Assembly: GCF_029203305.1 (NCBI RefSeq)
Contig: NC_089463.1
Span: 1,071,001 to 1,135,000 of the forward strand
Direction of reading: 5' to 3'
Origin: Yamadazyma tenuis
Taxonomy: Eukaryota > Ascomycota > Pichiomycetes > Serinales > Debaryomycetaceae
DNA: 64,000 bases
Both the position numbers and the translations under genes were made by a program. The notes under the pieces were generated by a model. The model worked only from the letters and a program-made list of their open reading frames with translations, was not told the origin of the DNA and did not search any database. Position 1 is the stretch's first letter, and the number at the start of each line of letters is the position of its first letter. Of the stretch, positions 38,701 through 48,545 are shown one piece after another.

Positions 38701-39577
38701 TTGCACCTCGTATAGTTAAGACGCTCATCCTGGTTGGGCCTGGGAGCTGCTTGGGAGTACCAAAAGTTTGCAGCAACTTGCGAGGGTAGGGTGGCCGTTG
38801 GTCGGAAGGTGCCGCGGGTGCTTACGTCTTATAACTGGCTACAATTCTTATGGTTCTATAAACTTGGCAAGAAGCAAGCTAGGCTGAGCTAGGCCCCGTG
38901 GTTTACGCACTTCAAAATTTAGATTTTCAAATGTTCCCCTCCTCTTCAGTAATTGCTCGAGCAATTGTCATCATGTGAGCCATTTTTTCCCAGGAAAAAA
39001 TGTATCACTCTGGATAAAGTAACGCAGGGGCTTAATTAACTCACCCGACGTAGTATATCCGGGAACGGATTGATGCCTCGAATTAGGTTGAACGGCTTGA
39101 TGCAGCCAGTGGTGACCTCCATTCTGGTGGGCGTATGGAAATGTCGCAGCAACTCCTAAATCCGAACTTAGGCATATCGGATATAGACTCCCTGATGGGT
39201 TGGATGTATGGGGCAGAGGGGGTGCCTGCACACCTTCAGTGGCACACGCGACATTGGCTATGGGTTCCCTTAATCATCACCTACTAGTAACCGATTCAAT
39301 TGACCAGACTGGCACCTATTTTCATCAGGTGATATTGGGCGCAAAACAACGTGATCCCTCAGGCGAGGTTGCCCAATTGGGCTAAAAATCGCCAGTTGAT
39401 CCTCACTTTTCAAACGTTATCAGCTGCTGCGAATGTTTGCAATATCCGAGACATAAAAGTAAGGTCTCATGTCGGACGTCATGCAACCAATCAGGGAACA
39501 CCCCACTTCAGTCAGTGGACGTCGAGGATTACTTTTTTTTTCACTATTCTCCTCCTACTGAGTTTCTTTCTACAAAC
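38701..39577. other. Palindrome-rich ADH upstream region
   Basis: Gene-free. It includes the perfect 16-bp palindrome AATTGCTCGAGCAATT (38951-38966), the inverted repeat CATTTTTTCC-CA-GGAAAAAATG (38981-39002), and GCCCAATTGGGC (39371-39382). These could be regulator sites for the downstream ADH gene. The short ORFs here look random. Confidence 0.6.
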
Positions 39578-39583
39578 TATAAA
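39578..39583 (+). promoter_or_regulatory. ADH TATA box
   Basis: TATAAA lies about 98 bp upstream of the ATG at 39676, within a pyrimidine-rich then AT-rich core promoter typical of glycolytic genes. Confidence 0.6.
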
Positions 39584-39675
39584 AGCCATTAAAAGTCCCC
39601 TGGATTTCGATCCCAAGTTGTTCATAATACAAATCAACAGTGAATAAATTAAGAATAGCGTCTAAGGTAATTAAA

Positions 39676-40722
39676 ATGTCAATTCCTAAGACCCAAAAAG
39701 CAGTTATCTTTGAAACCAATGGTGGACCATTGAAGTACGCCGACATCCAAGTGCCAAAGCCCAAGGCCAATGAGTTGTTAATCAACGTCAAGTACTCGGG
39801 TGTTTGTCACACCGACTTGCACGCCTGGAAGGGCGACTGGCCATTGGCCACCAAGTTGCCTTTGGTGGGAGGTCATGAAGGTGCCGGTGTGGTTGTCGGT
39901 ATGGGGGAAAATGTTGTGGGATGGGAGATTGGTGATTATGCTGGTATCAAGTGGTTGAACGGTTCGTGCTTGTCGTGTGAATTCTGTAACACCTCCAACG
40001 AGTCCAATTGTGCCGATGCCGACTTGTCAGGATACACCCATGATGGTTCCTTCCAGCAATATGCCACTGCTGATGCAGTTCAAGCTGCCAGAATCCCCAA
40101 GGGAGTCGACTTGGCTCAAGTGGCTCCAATTTTGTGTGCCGGTATCACCGTGTACAAAGCCTTGAAGACTGCCAACTTAGCAGCCGGCCAATGGGTTGCC
40201 ATTTCCGGTGCCGGTGGTGGTTTGGGTTCTTTGGCCATTCAATACGCCAAGGCCATGGGCTACAGAGTTTTGGGTATTGACGGTGGTGAAGAAAAGGGTG
40301 AATTTGTCAAGTCTTTGGGAGCAGAATACTACGTGGACTTCACCAAATCCAAGGATGTGGCAAAGGAAATCATTAAGGTCACCAACGGAGGTCCTCACGG
40401 GGTTATAAATGTGTCTGTATCTGAAGCTGCCATTTCTCAATCTTGTCAGTACGTGAGAAGCTTGGGTACCGTGGTTTTGGTTGGTTTGCCAGCCGGTGCC
40501 AAGGTTACTGCTCCAGTGTTTGAATCGGTCGTGAAGTCCATTTCCATCCGGGGTTCTTATGTTGGTAACAGAGCTGACACTGCTGAAGCCATTGACTTTT
40601 TCACCAGAGGTTTGATCAAGTGTCCAATTAAAATTGCTGGTTTATCCGAGTTGCCAAAGATTTACGAATTGATGGAACAGGGTAAGATCATTGGTAGATA
40701 TGTCGTTGACACCTCCAAGTAG
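39676..40722 (+). CDS. Cytosolic zinc alcohol dehydrogenase (ADH1/ADH2 type)
   Basis: It interconverts acetaldehyde/NADH and ethanol/NAD. At 348 residues it shows the catalytic zinc ligands ([16 protein letters not shown] and GGHEGAGVV), structural zinc cysteines ([15 protein letters not shown]) and the nucleotide-binding [18 protein letters not shown]. There is no mitochondrial presequence: [13 protein letters not shown] begins directly with the enzyme, so it is the cytosolic form. Strong codon bias indicates high expression. The paralogue number (ADH1 versus ADH2) cannot be decided from this window. Confidence 0.96.
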   Translation: MSIPKTQKAVIFETNGGPLKYADIQVPKPKANELLINVKYSGVCHTDLHAWKGDWPLATKLPLVGGHEGAGVVVGMGENVVGWEIGDYAGIKWLNGSCLSCEFCNTSNESNCADADLSGYTHDGSFQQYATADAVQAARIPKGVDLAQVAPILCAGITVYKALKTANLAAGQWVAISGAGGGLGSLAIQYAKAMGYRVLGIDGGEEKGEFVKSLGAEYYVDFTKSKDVAKEIIKVTNGGPHGVINVSVSEAAISQSCQYVRSLGTVVLVGLPAGAKVTAPVFESVVKSISIRGSYVGNRADTAEAIDFFTRGLIKCPIKIAGLSELPKIYELMEQGKIIGRYVVDTSK

Positions 40723-40886
40723 TCTAGCTAGTAAAATTATGTTTTGAATGCAAGCTTTTCTGGAATTATATTGGTAGTGATTTTGCAACCATCATGCGCA
40801 GCTGCACACAAAAGCTACGGATTAGGAAGTTCAATCTCGGGTTAAACTCTCAGTATACTTTCTACTACAAACCTAACTCTAGCTAC

Positions 40887-42917
40887 TTAAAAAGCTCTGG
40901 TCAATGGAGACAACACTTCTTTACCCTTGTAGAAGGTAATAGTTTTGGAAGCTCTTTCGGCAACTCCTTCTGGAGTGAATTCCAAGTACTTATACACATC
41001 TTCAGCCTTACCAGAAGCACCAAATCTGGACAATCCAAATTGCTCGTGAGAGTATTTGGACCATCCGAATGGAGACATCACTTCAATCGATACAACTGGA
41101 GCTCCGTCGGGCAAAACACTCAATCTGTATTCATCAGATTGTTTGTCAAAAGTAAGGAAGTCAGGAATAGATACAACACTAACCTTCTTACCTTCAGCTT
41201 CCAACAACTTAGCAGCGTTGACGGCAATTTCAACTTCAGATCCAGAGGCAACCAAAATCACGTCAGGCTTGGAAGCTTCCTTCAACACGTAACCACCCTT
41301 GGAAGCCTTTTCGATAGAAGAACCTTCCAATTGAGGTAAGTTTTGTCTAGACAAAGCCAAAATGTGAGGAGTGGAGGTGGAAGAAACAGCAGACTTGTAA
41401 GCAGCAGATACTTCATTACCATCAGCAGGTCTCCAGACAGAGCAGTTTGGCAAGGCTCTGAAGTGGGCCAAGGTTTCAATAGGTTGATGGGTTGGACCGT
41501 CTTCTCCCAAACCAATCGAGTCATGGGTAGCGACCCAGGTAATTGGGTGTCCAGAAAGAGCAGATAATCTGACGGCACCGGCAGCGTAGGAAACAAAGTT
41601 CAAGAAAGTACCTCCGTAGTTCTTGTAGTTGGCACCAAAGGCAGCAATACCGTTCATAATGGCACCCATACCGTGTTCTCTAACACCATATCTGATGTAC
41701 TTACCCGAGTAGTCACCCAAACCGGTGGAAGGTGGTTGAAAGTCAACTGAGCCGGTGGCCTTGGTCAAGTTGGAAGGGGTCAAATCGGCAGAACCTCCAA
41801 TGAATTCGGGGAGAATGTCAGACAAAGCATTGATAACCCCTTCAGACAACTTTCTGGTAGCCACAGACTTGTCAGCAGGAGTGAAAGAAGGTAAGGCCTT
41901 TTCCCAGCCTTCTGGCAACTTTCCGTCCAATCTTCTTTGCACTTCGGCTCCCAATTCTGGGTACTCTTTCTTGTAGGCAGCAAAGGTGGCTTCCCATTCC
42001 TTTTGTACCTTAAGGTTGGATTCAACGTGCTTTTGGTAAGATTCGGTGACTTCCTTTGGCACTGCGAAAAACTCTTCGGGGTCGAATCCAAATTTCAGCT
42101 TCAATTGCTTGACATCGTCAGGCTTCAATGGAGCTCCATGAACCCCATGAGTACCTTGAGCCAAAGAACCGTAACCGATGGTGGTCTTGATTCTGATCAA
42201 GGTGGGCTTGTCGGTGACCTTCTTGGCCTCTTCAATGGCTTTGGCGATTCCAGCCAAGTCACTGTTACCGTCTTCCACCTCCAAGATGTGCCAGGCATAA
42301 GCCTTGTATCTGGCAATGACATCTTCGGTGAAGGCCACTTCGGTGGATCCGTCGATGGAGATTTGGTTATCATCCCAGAAAGCAATCAAGTTACCCAATT
42401 GCAAGTGTCCTGCAAGAGACGAGGCTTCGGATGAAACACCTTCCATCAAACATCCATCTCCCAAGAAACAATAGGTGAAGTTGTCGGAAAGGGTATAGTT
42501 GGGTTTGTTGTAGGTGGCAGCAAATTGTTTTTGTGCGAGGGCCAAACCCACCGCATTACAAATACCTTGACCCAAAGGTCCGGTGGTAACTTCCACACCT
42601 GGACAGTCTGTACTTTCAGGGTGTCCAGGAGTTTTGGAGTGCAACTGTCTGAACGACTTCAAGTCTTCCACGGTATAGTCATATCCGTACAAAAACAACA
42701 TTGTGTACAACAAGGCACAGGCGTGACCGTTGGACAAAACGAATCTGTCTCTGTTGATCCACTTGGTGTCCTTGGGGTTGAACTTCATGTTTTGAAACAC
42801 GACATGAGCGGCGGGGGCCAAGCCTAAGGGGGCACCGGGATGACCCGAGTTGGCCTTGGAGACCGTGTCGACGGCAAGCAATCTGATGGTGTTAACGGCT
42901 AATTGATCAGTTGACAT
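40887..42917 (-). CDS. TKL1: Transketolase
   Basis: This thiamine-diphosphate enzyme of the non-oxidative pentose phosphate pathway has 676 residues. The TPP motif GDGCLMEGVSSEASSLAG ends in the NLIAFWDDN region, and the sequences ANSGHPGAPLG, GVREHGMGAIMNG and HDSIGLGEDGPTHQP are diagnostic. The start MSTDQLAVNT at 42915-42917 is the first ATG. It converges on the ADH gene with about 165 bp between stops. Confidence 0.97.
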   Translation of the reverse strand: MSTDQLAVNTIRLLAVDTVSKANSGHPGAPLGLAPAAHVVFQNMKFNPKDTKWINRDRFVLSNGHACALLYTMLFLYGYDYTVEDLKSFRQLHSKTPGHPESTDCPGVEVTTGPLGQGICNAVGLALAQKQFAATYNKPNYTLSDNFTYCFLGDGCLMEGVSSEASSLAGHLQLGNLIAFWDDNQISIDGSTEVAFTEDVIARYKAYAWHILEVEDGNSDLAGIAKAIEEAKKVTDKPTLIRIKTTIGYGSLAQGTHGVHGAPLKPDDVKQLKLKFGFDPEEFFAVPKEVTESYQKHVESNLKVQKEWEATFAAYKKEYPELGAEVQRRLDGKLPEGWEKALPSFTPADKSVATRKLSEGVINALSDILPEFIGGSADLTPSNLTKATGSVDFQPPSTGLGDYSGKYIRYGVREHGMGAIMNGIAAFGANYKNYGGTFLNFVSYAAGAVRLSALSGHPITWVATHDSIGLGEDGPTHQPIETLAHFRALPNCSVWRPADGNEVSAAYKSAVSSTSTPHILALSRQNLPQLEGSSIEKASKGGYVLKEASKPDVILVASGSEVEIAVNAAKLLEAEGKKVSVVSIPDFLTFDKQSDEYRLSVLPDGAPVVSIEVMSPFGWSKYSHEQFGLSRFGASGKAEDVYKYLEFTPEGVAERASKTITFYKGKEVLSPLTRAF

Positions 42918-42983
42918 AGTGTACAATCAATTTTACAGGAATTAGTTAGAAAAGGGTAAAAATTTGAAAGAGCGAATTGGCCC

Positions 42984-42992
42984 TTTATATAA
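42984..42992 (-). promoter_or_regulatory. TKL1 TATA box
   Basis: The minus strand reads TATATAAAG about 65-75 bp upstream of the TKL1 ATG. Confidence 0.55.
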
Positions 42993-43637
42993 AGTTGGGA
43001 ATGCAGAGTTGTCGAAGAGGGAAATCGGGCTCGGAACAGGAGCGACTTTTTTAGCAGATGGGGACAACCAATGGGTGAACATTCCAACCAGAGGTGATTC
43101 TACAGATGGGAGACAGGTATACCAATCAATCCTGGGATTCAAAGAGTTGAGAGGGTGGGTGGGTGGTGGAAGTAGCGGGTATGTGGCGGGCAAGCTTATT
43201 AATTTGAGAGATCTGGAAGCATAGCGAATTGCGAGAGCTCGAGCGATATCCGGGGGTGGTGGATGTTGGGTGAAGCCAGGGGGTATAACCGCCAATCCTA
43301 GCTGCCGGCATTGGCGCGGTGGGTGAGCCACCAGCTGGCAGACTTTCGTGGGATCATTCTCGCAAGGGCCCCCACGTCCTGCCCCCCCGGTTTTCACCTC
43401 CTCTCTTCGCCCCCGCCCCCTCGGAAATGAGAATTTGGTTCTGTTTTTCGCTCCTGGTGGACGGACTGCCCGTCCACGCCCACCCTCTCACCATCCACCG
43501 TCAATGCCGGCCTGATTCTGCACAAACCCTCGCACCCTCGACCTCCACCTACTCCTTACCCAATCCATTCTTGCCGGAGTTTTCAATCCCGCCGGTGAAA
43601 TTCCTGGAACAATCGTGCATTCGTATATAACTATCCA
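42993..43637. other. TKL1 upstream region and OPY2 3' region, with a strong hairpin
   Basis: Gene-free and relatively GC-rich with C-runs near 43380-43420. A perfect hairpin GTGGACGG-ACTGC-CCGTCCAC lies at 43457-43477. It may be a TKL1 control element or 3' processing structure. The short ORFs across it look random. Confidence 0.5.
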
Positions 43638-45125
43638 TTATGGGTCCTCAAACGGACTCTTCTCTCCACTGGTCTGCGATGGCAGCCGACCGTTGTGGTC
43701 TATCTCTACGTCCAACACAAACGACCCCCCGTCCGACCTGGCGGTCGCATCATCACCCGCCCTGGCACCGGGTTGGCCCAAATCAATTAAATCTAGGGCC
43801 ATCTCCGTATGATTGTTCCGCCGCACGCTGGTGGCCCTCTGGATCTCGCCTAAGTCCAGGTCCACGTCGCTGTCGCCGTCCGAGTCCGACAGGTAGTTTT
43901 GGCCCTCGTCCTCTTCCGCGATTTGGCTTGTCACATTTGACACGGTGCTCTCGTTAAGCTGCCGCGTGGAGGTGACAATGCTGGTTTTCGAGTTGTTTTT
44001 ACTGACAGAATTATTGACCGAATCGTCTACATCGACATCAACTCCATCATAATCGTCGTCAAATTCTTCTTCATCTTCGTCCTCTTCCTCGATTCGGTCC
44101 ACACTAATAAGACGTGGTTGGGCCTTTATAGCTGTCATGGTGTTATCCTGTTTAGGTTCCTCGCTGTAGTTGGCTCTCATAATGTCACCAATAATTGAAG
44201 CATTTTCAATGGTGTTGAGATCGGAGAAAATCGAGTCAGTCTCGTAGGAGTAGATCGACTTGGTGTTATTTTTGGTGGGGCGCACCGTGACTCCAGGAAT
44301 ATAGGCGATGGGGAGAATATTCGACGCGTTGGTGGTGGAGATGGTGGTGGCCACGCTATTTCTGCGGCTGGAGTTGGCGTCGAGGTACGGCGACGCTGCC
44401 GTCAAGTTGCGCGACATGAGTCTCTGGCTCGCGCGCCGACTGGCACTGGCCTGGCCCCGCCGGCTCTTGAACTTGGCCTGCGGCCGCGTGAACAGCTCGT
44501 ACGACGACAACCTTCGGTTGGCAAGGTTGGCACGACGCCCAGCACCACCAGCACCACCTCCAGGCCGCTCCGTCGTCTCGAGCCCGCCAGAATACCGCTT
44601 GTCAGGATTACTGTTACCAGCACTTTCGCTGCTCATGGCGTCTTTCAGCTCGTCTAGGTCGAGGTCTTCCATATATATCTCTTCATCGTCCTCCAAACTG
44701 GGGTGTCGTTTCTTCCACACAAAAAAGTAGTACATGAGCCCACTGGCGATCACGGCGGCCACACCGCCCACCACTCCACCAACAATACCGCCAATATTGG
44801 GTCCTTTTGACCCACTGTCGTCTAAATCTGAACAGTAATACTTGGGACACAGCAGGCACGACTGCGCTGAAAGCAACCGCTCCTGGTTGGAGCCACAAGT
44901 CGGGCCGGTGGGCGTGGTACTGGGACACACCACACACCCATGGCTGTCAGTGGAATACAGCGACGACGCGGCACGGGGAAACACTCGTACGGGACTAGGA
45001 TATTGCTGGCCTGTGGTGGAGGTGGGACGTACGGCCCTATTGGCGGCGATTATGAAGGCAGTCGCGGTAGCCTCTGCTCCAGCTTGTCCAGCGTCTCGAG
45101 CTATCACCTCTGGCGATACTGACAT
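43638..45125 (-). CDS. OPY2: Opy2-like membrane anchor of the HOG/MAPK pathway
   Basis: Opy2 anchors the adaptor Ste50 at the plasma membrane for HOG and filamentation signalling. The protein (495 residues) has a short extracellular N-terminus without a classical signal, then a cysteine cluster (CVVCPSTTPTGPTCG and SCLLCPKYYC) typical of the Opy2 extracellular domain. A Gly-rich transmembrane span follows (about 112-137, GGIVGGVVGGVAAVIASGLMY), then a long Ser-rich, acidic cytoplasmic tail. The Cys pattern plus single span support the call. The tail is poorly conserved. Confidence 0.82.
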   Translation of the reverse strand: MSVSPEVIARDAGQAGAEATATAFIIAANRAVRPTSTTGQQYPSPVRVFPRAASSLYSTDSHGCVVCPSTTPTGPTCGSNQERLLSAQSCLLCPKYYCSDLDDSGSKGPNIGGIVGGVVGGVAAVIASGLMYYFFVWKKRHPSLEDDEEIYMEDLDLDELKDAMSSESAGNSNPDKRYSGGLETTERPGGGAGGAGRRANLANRRLSSYELFTRPQAKFKSRRGQASASRRASQRLMSRNLTAASPYLDANSSRRNSVATTISTTNASNILPIAYIPGVTVRPTKNNTKSIYSYETDSIFSDLNTIENASIIGDIMRANYSEEPKQDNTMTAIKAQPRLISVDRIEEEDEDEEEFDDDYDGVDVDVDDSVNNSVSKNNSKTSIVTSTRQLNESTVSNVTSQIAEEDEGQNYLSDSDGDSDVDLDLGEIQRATSVRRNNHTEMALDLIDLGQPGARAGDDATARSDGGSFVLDVEIDHNGRLPSQTSGEKSPFEDP

Positions 45126-45958
45126 TGAATGGATAAATCAGAAAAATTCACCAGATGTGTGCAAATAAAAGGTTGGAACTGGGGAGATTTGTTGTATTCC
45201 TCCAGCGAAAAATTCTTTAGTGTTGAGACTAAAGTGTTAAATGCCAAAGTACTTTAGGATTTGAAACCTGCGATGGGTTGGTATCAAGTTTGTGCAAGCT
45301 CCTGGGATTGTTTGAGGTTCGAATTTCTATTGTTAGAGCGCGCGATGCGGCGATTCTAGATCTGGATCAGAGTGACGACACGATCGGAGGAGGCACAGAC
45401 ACAGAAGGAACATATAGACCCAGAGAATGTACGGGGTAATTCACAGTGGAGGATGTATGGGTCAGAACTTACACAAAGAGTTTGAATGCTGCGGGGCTTT
45501 GGAACAAAGCATTTTCTAGATGCTAATCAGAATTCTCTGAGGCGATGAGCGGAAGCGAGGACATGCCAATCCGAGAAGGCTCGATGTTGAAAGGGTTGTG
45601 TTAGGGTAGAAAGTCAGTCGAGAAACTCTCAAACCATTAAATCACAACTAAATGACAGATCACAAATGACAGATCACAAATGACAGATCACAAATGACAG
45701 ATCACAAATGACAGATCACAAATGACAGATCACAAATGACAGATAATAAATGACAAACCACAAAAATAAAAAAGTACAAACACACAAAAACTACAAAAAT
45801 CACAGAAACCAAGATCTAATTTCATCTGTTTGCAACCTCTTTAGTGTTTCACCCCTAGTAGAGCTGAAAAATCCAGATATATCCCTTTCCCTCTCCATAC
45901 AGACTACACCATCTCTTTCTTCTACGTGTTTGTGCTATCGTTTCTAAATTCATTCTAA
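45126..45958. other. OPY2 upstream / NOT5 downstream region
   Basis: This 830-bp gene-free interval contains a 14-bp tandem array (listed separately) and no protein-like ORF. Confidence 0.55.
45651..45762. repeat. 14-bp tandem array, eight units
   Basis: Unit AATGACAGATCACA. Six units are exact and the last two (AATGACAGATAATA and AATGACAAACCACA) are degenerate. No spacers are present, so it is a minisatellite and not a CRISPR. It lies upstream of OPY2 and downstream of NOT5. Confidence 0.95.
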
Positions 45959-47713
45959 CTATATTACATGAAACGTCTCATGCTCCCCAAACACCAGCTG
46001 ATCCTTGTGCCTCACCAACCACGTCTCCTGATAGTCAAAGTACTGCCAGTCACGGGTCTTGCGGTTCTCTTGAAACCATTGCTTGCTCGAGGTCTCATAT
46101 ACCCACCCTCTTCTTGACAACTCTCTTGCAGCATTGGCCCGGGATAAGTTGTATATGCCTTCTCCGTAGTAGAAACAGAAGAAAAGCGTATCATCATTAA
46201 ACTTTTTCATGATATTGGCAGACTGTAACTCAAACATAGGCTCTTGAGGATAGTCTATCGACGAAGGATGTACGTTTCGAGGAGTATACTGGCGAGGGGT
46301 TTCTGCATCAAAAGAGTCAGGACAGTTGTACAACGAGTTTTCCAACAACGTCCCGATCGTCTTAAACGGGAGCGGTCTTGATAACCGGGCCTGGCTGAGG
46401 GCCAATAATCGTGGAATGGTGTCAAGAAAGGTTTTGACTTCTGGGGCTTCGGTGTATGCAGCGGACGTGATGGGCGAAGCGGTGGACGACTTGGCAGTGT
46501 GTACTTTGGAGAGGTTTTGGCCGTTCAAGCCCGGTGGACCGTTGGTAGGAGCCGATGTGGTGGCTCTAGTGACGGTGGGGGTGGTGGTGGCAGCAGCCAA
46601 CGAAGAAGGAGCCGATGCGAGCGCAGCTGCTTCTGCCACCGCTTCTGCCATCGTCTTCCCGCTCTCGTAGACACTAGCGAGCGGTGGTGGTGCTGGTGCA
46701 GAGACTGGTGGTGCCACAGCGGCTTCACCAAGAGCATTTTTAATGACACCCGAGTACGAAGTTCCACTGGTCAACGCAGGAGCAGGCACCGGGACCACCA
46801 CCGGCTTTTTAGCAGGCACAGAAGGTACCGCAGGCACAACCGGTTTCTTTTCCTCCTTCTTTTCCTCCTTCTTCTTTTCTGGATCTTTGTCGTTGTCCAA
46901 CTCGTTCTCGAGCTGCTCATTCTCGAGACGCTCTGCTTCTTCTCTCTCTTGTTGTTCAACATTAAACGCATTGAAATCAGCCTCTTCAAGGTTCAACGTC
47001 TCATAAAAGTCGTCGTAATCGATGAAATCCTCGTCCTGGTTACTCTCGACAATATAGTCCAAATCATCTCTAATGGAGTCAATGAGGTCGGGCTTCAAGA
47101 TCTCGTTTTCTAAGCTCCGTAACACGTTTTCCAACTTCTGCAAGTGGTTGGTGAGCAGCTCATGCATCTCTTTGGCCTCATCCAAACTCGCCTGGATGGT
47201 GATGGCGTTGGAAGACTTGGCCTTCTTCATCTGACTTGCCAACAGATGCACTTCAGTCTCCACAATCTCGTTCTGAGCGCTCAACTTCTCTATCACCTCA
47301 CTGATGTACTCACAGGCCTCGGCCTTCTTGGCGTCCATCGAGTCACCAAACCCTCTCAATCGGCCTCCTGGCGTCTTGGAAAGTAACTCCAATCCTTCGT
47401 TGGAGAATTGTTTGATCTTCGATATCTTTTCCAAATCCTTAAACTGATCCATCGCATGCTCGATTTTCGTTCTGTTTTCATGTAACACTTTCTTGTCGAG
47501 CTTGATTGACAGATCACCTAACCACTGTTTAACTTGGTCTCTCAATCGCTGAAGCTTCTTGATTTCCTTCTTCAAGTCTGCCTCGAACTTATCTCGCTGA
47601 GTGGTGATCTCAGTGGCGAAGAGCTTTTCGTGGGTGTCGTTGAACACCAACAACCCTTCCGAAATCTTCTTGTTGACCTTATCGATCTCCTGTTGTAGTT
47701 TCCGTGCACTCAT
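45959..47713 (-). CDS. NOT5: Not5 (Not3/5) subunit of the CCR4-NOT complex
   Basis: A subunit of the deadenylase/transcription complex CCR4-NOT, it also senses slow codons at the ribosome. The start MSARKLQQEIDKVNKKI at 47711-47713 opens the N-terminal coiled-coil Not3/5 domain (about 1-240, with KLFATEITTQRDKFEADLKKE). A Pro/Ala-rich linker follows, then the C-terminal NOT box ending SRRGWVYETSSKQWFQ. At 584 residues it is closer to Not5 (560) than to Not3 (836). CCR4 itself lies at 58618-60930. Confidence 0.93.
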   Translation of the reverse strand: MSARKLQQEIDKVNKKISEGLLVFNDTHEKLFATEITTQRDKFEADLKKEIKKLQRLRDQVKQWLGDLSIKLDKKVLHENRTKIEHAMDQFKDLEKISKIKQFSNEGLELLSKTPGGRLRGFGDSMDAKKAEACEYISEVIEKLSAQNEIVETEVHLLASQMKKAKSSNAITIQASLDEAKEMHELLTNHLQKLENVLRSLENEILKPDLIDSIRDDLDYIVESNQDEDFIDYDDFYETLNLEEADFNAFNVEQQEREEAERLENEQLENELDNDKDPEKKKEEKKEEKKPVVPAVPSVPAKKPVVVPVPAPALTSGTSYSGVIKNALGEAAVAPPVSAPAPPPLASVYESGKTMAEAVAEAAALASAPSSLAAATTTPTVTRATTSAPTNGPPGLNGQNLSKVHTAKSSTASPITSAAYTEAPEVKTFLDTIPRLLALSQARLSRPLPFKTIGTLLENSLYNCPDSFDAETPRQYTPRNVHPSSIDYPQEPMFELQSANIMKKFNDDTLFFCFYYGEGIYNLSRANAARELSRRGWVYETSSKQWFQENRKTRDWQYFDYQETWLVRHKDQLVFGEHETFHVI

Positions 47714-47889
47714 GGGTGGTTTCTGAAGCACAAAAGTTGGCGGTCAAAAGTCGCGGTGATGGGGGCCGTGCTGAAATGTACTGCTGCTGGTTGCGAGGCA
47801 GTTAGATCAATTATATTCTACTCTATACACCGAATGGGGGTCTATGGCCGTGTGCCACTCCCGTCTACAGACCACACCACAAAAATTGT

Positions 47890-48434
47890 TTAATCCGATC
47901 TCTGCACTTCCTGGTCCAAAAAAACATCGGTGAAGTGGCTCAATTGCTGGAAATTGTGTTCAAAAGCCTTGCTGTTACTGTAGTATGGATCCACCACGAT
48001 CTTGTCGACCGAATCATCGGTCCGCCATTCCCCGAAAAGCTCAATTCTGGTGGTGCAATTCTTGGGCTTCATAAACATCAACTCGCTCTTATGGCCCTGG
48101 TCCATAGCTAATAAGTAGTCAAATCTTTGAAAGTCGGACCGCTCAATTCCTTGGGCCCGGTGGTGCATTGGCACGCCGTGCTTGCGACAGGTGCTGGCCG
48201 ACCGGGAGTCGGGGGAGTCTCCTTGGTGCCAGGAACTGATTCCAAAGGAGTCGATTAGCTTGAAGTGGGATTCCAATCCCAGCTGTTTCACCTTGTGTTT
48301 GAACAACGCTTCAGCCATGGGTGACCGACATCTGAGGGCTTGTTAGTACAGAACTGTGACTGCTGCATTGTCGACGGGACTTACATGTTGCCGGTGCACA
48401 CAAATGCAACGGATAGTTGGTTATCTTTTGACAT
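47890..48434 (-). CDS. LTP1: Low-molecular-weight protein tyrosine phosphatase, two exons
   Basis: This cytosolic phosphatase uses a cysteinyl-phosphate mechanism. Exon 1 is 48385-48434 and exon 2 is 47890-48331 (163 residues; S. cerevisiae 161). The splice joins through a split Ile codon and creates the active-site loop: Cys13 to Arg19 in CTGNICRS. Exon 2 carries DSFGISSWHQGDSPDSRS and the general-acid loop VDPYYS. Neither exon alone has the whole signature, which confirms the intron. Confidence 0.94.
48332..48384 (-). other. LTP1 intron
   Basis: A 53-nt intron with donor GTAAGT, branch site TACTAAC and acceptor CAG. It splits the Ile codon of the active-site loop (phase 2). Confidence 0.92.
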
Positions 48435-48545
48435 GGTTGAAAATGCGAAAATCTGTGGAGACAATAGTACATACAAATACAACTATAAATGAGTGAAGAT
48501 ATACGACAAAAAAAAATCAAGGAATTAAAATAACCCGTGAGGAAG

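Noticed and set aside
38201..39577. Possible centromere, because of clustered inverted repeats
   Set aside because: The inverted repeats are only 16-25 bp, the interval is an ordinary-length promoter region, and it is not an AT-rich gene desert. Nothing in the sequence supports kinetochore function.
45651..45762. CRISPR-like array
   Set aside because: The 14-bp units are directly adjacent with no unique spacers and the genome is eukaryotic, so it is a simple minisatellite.
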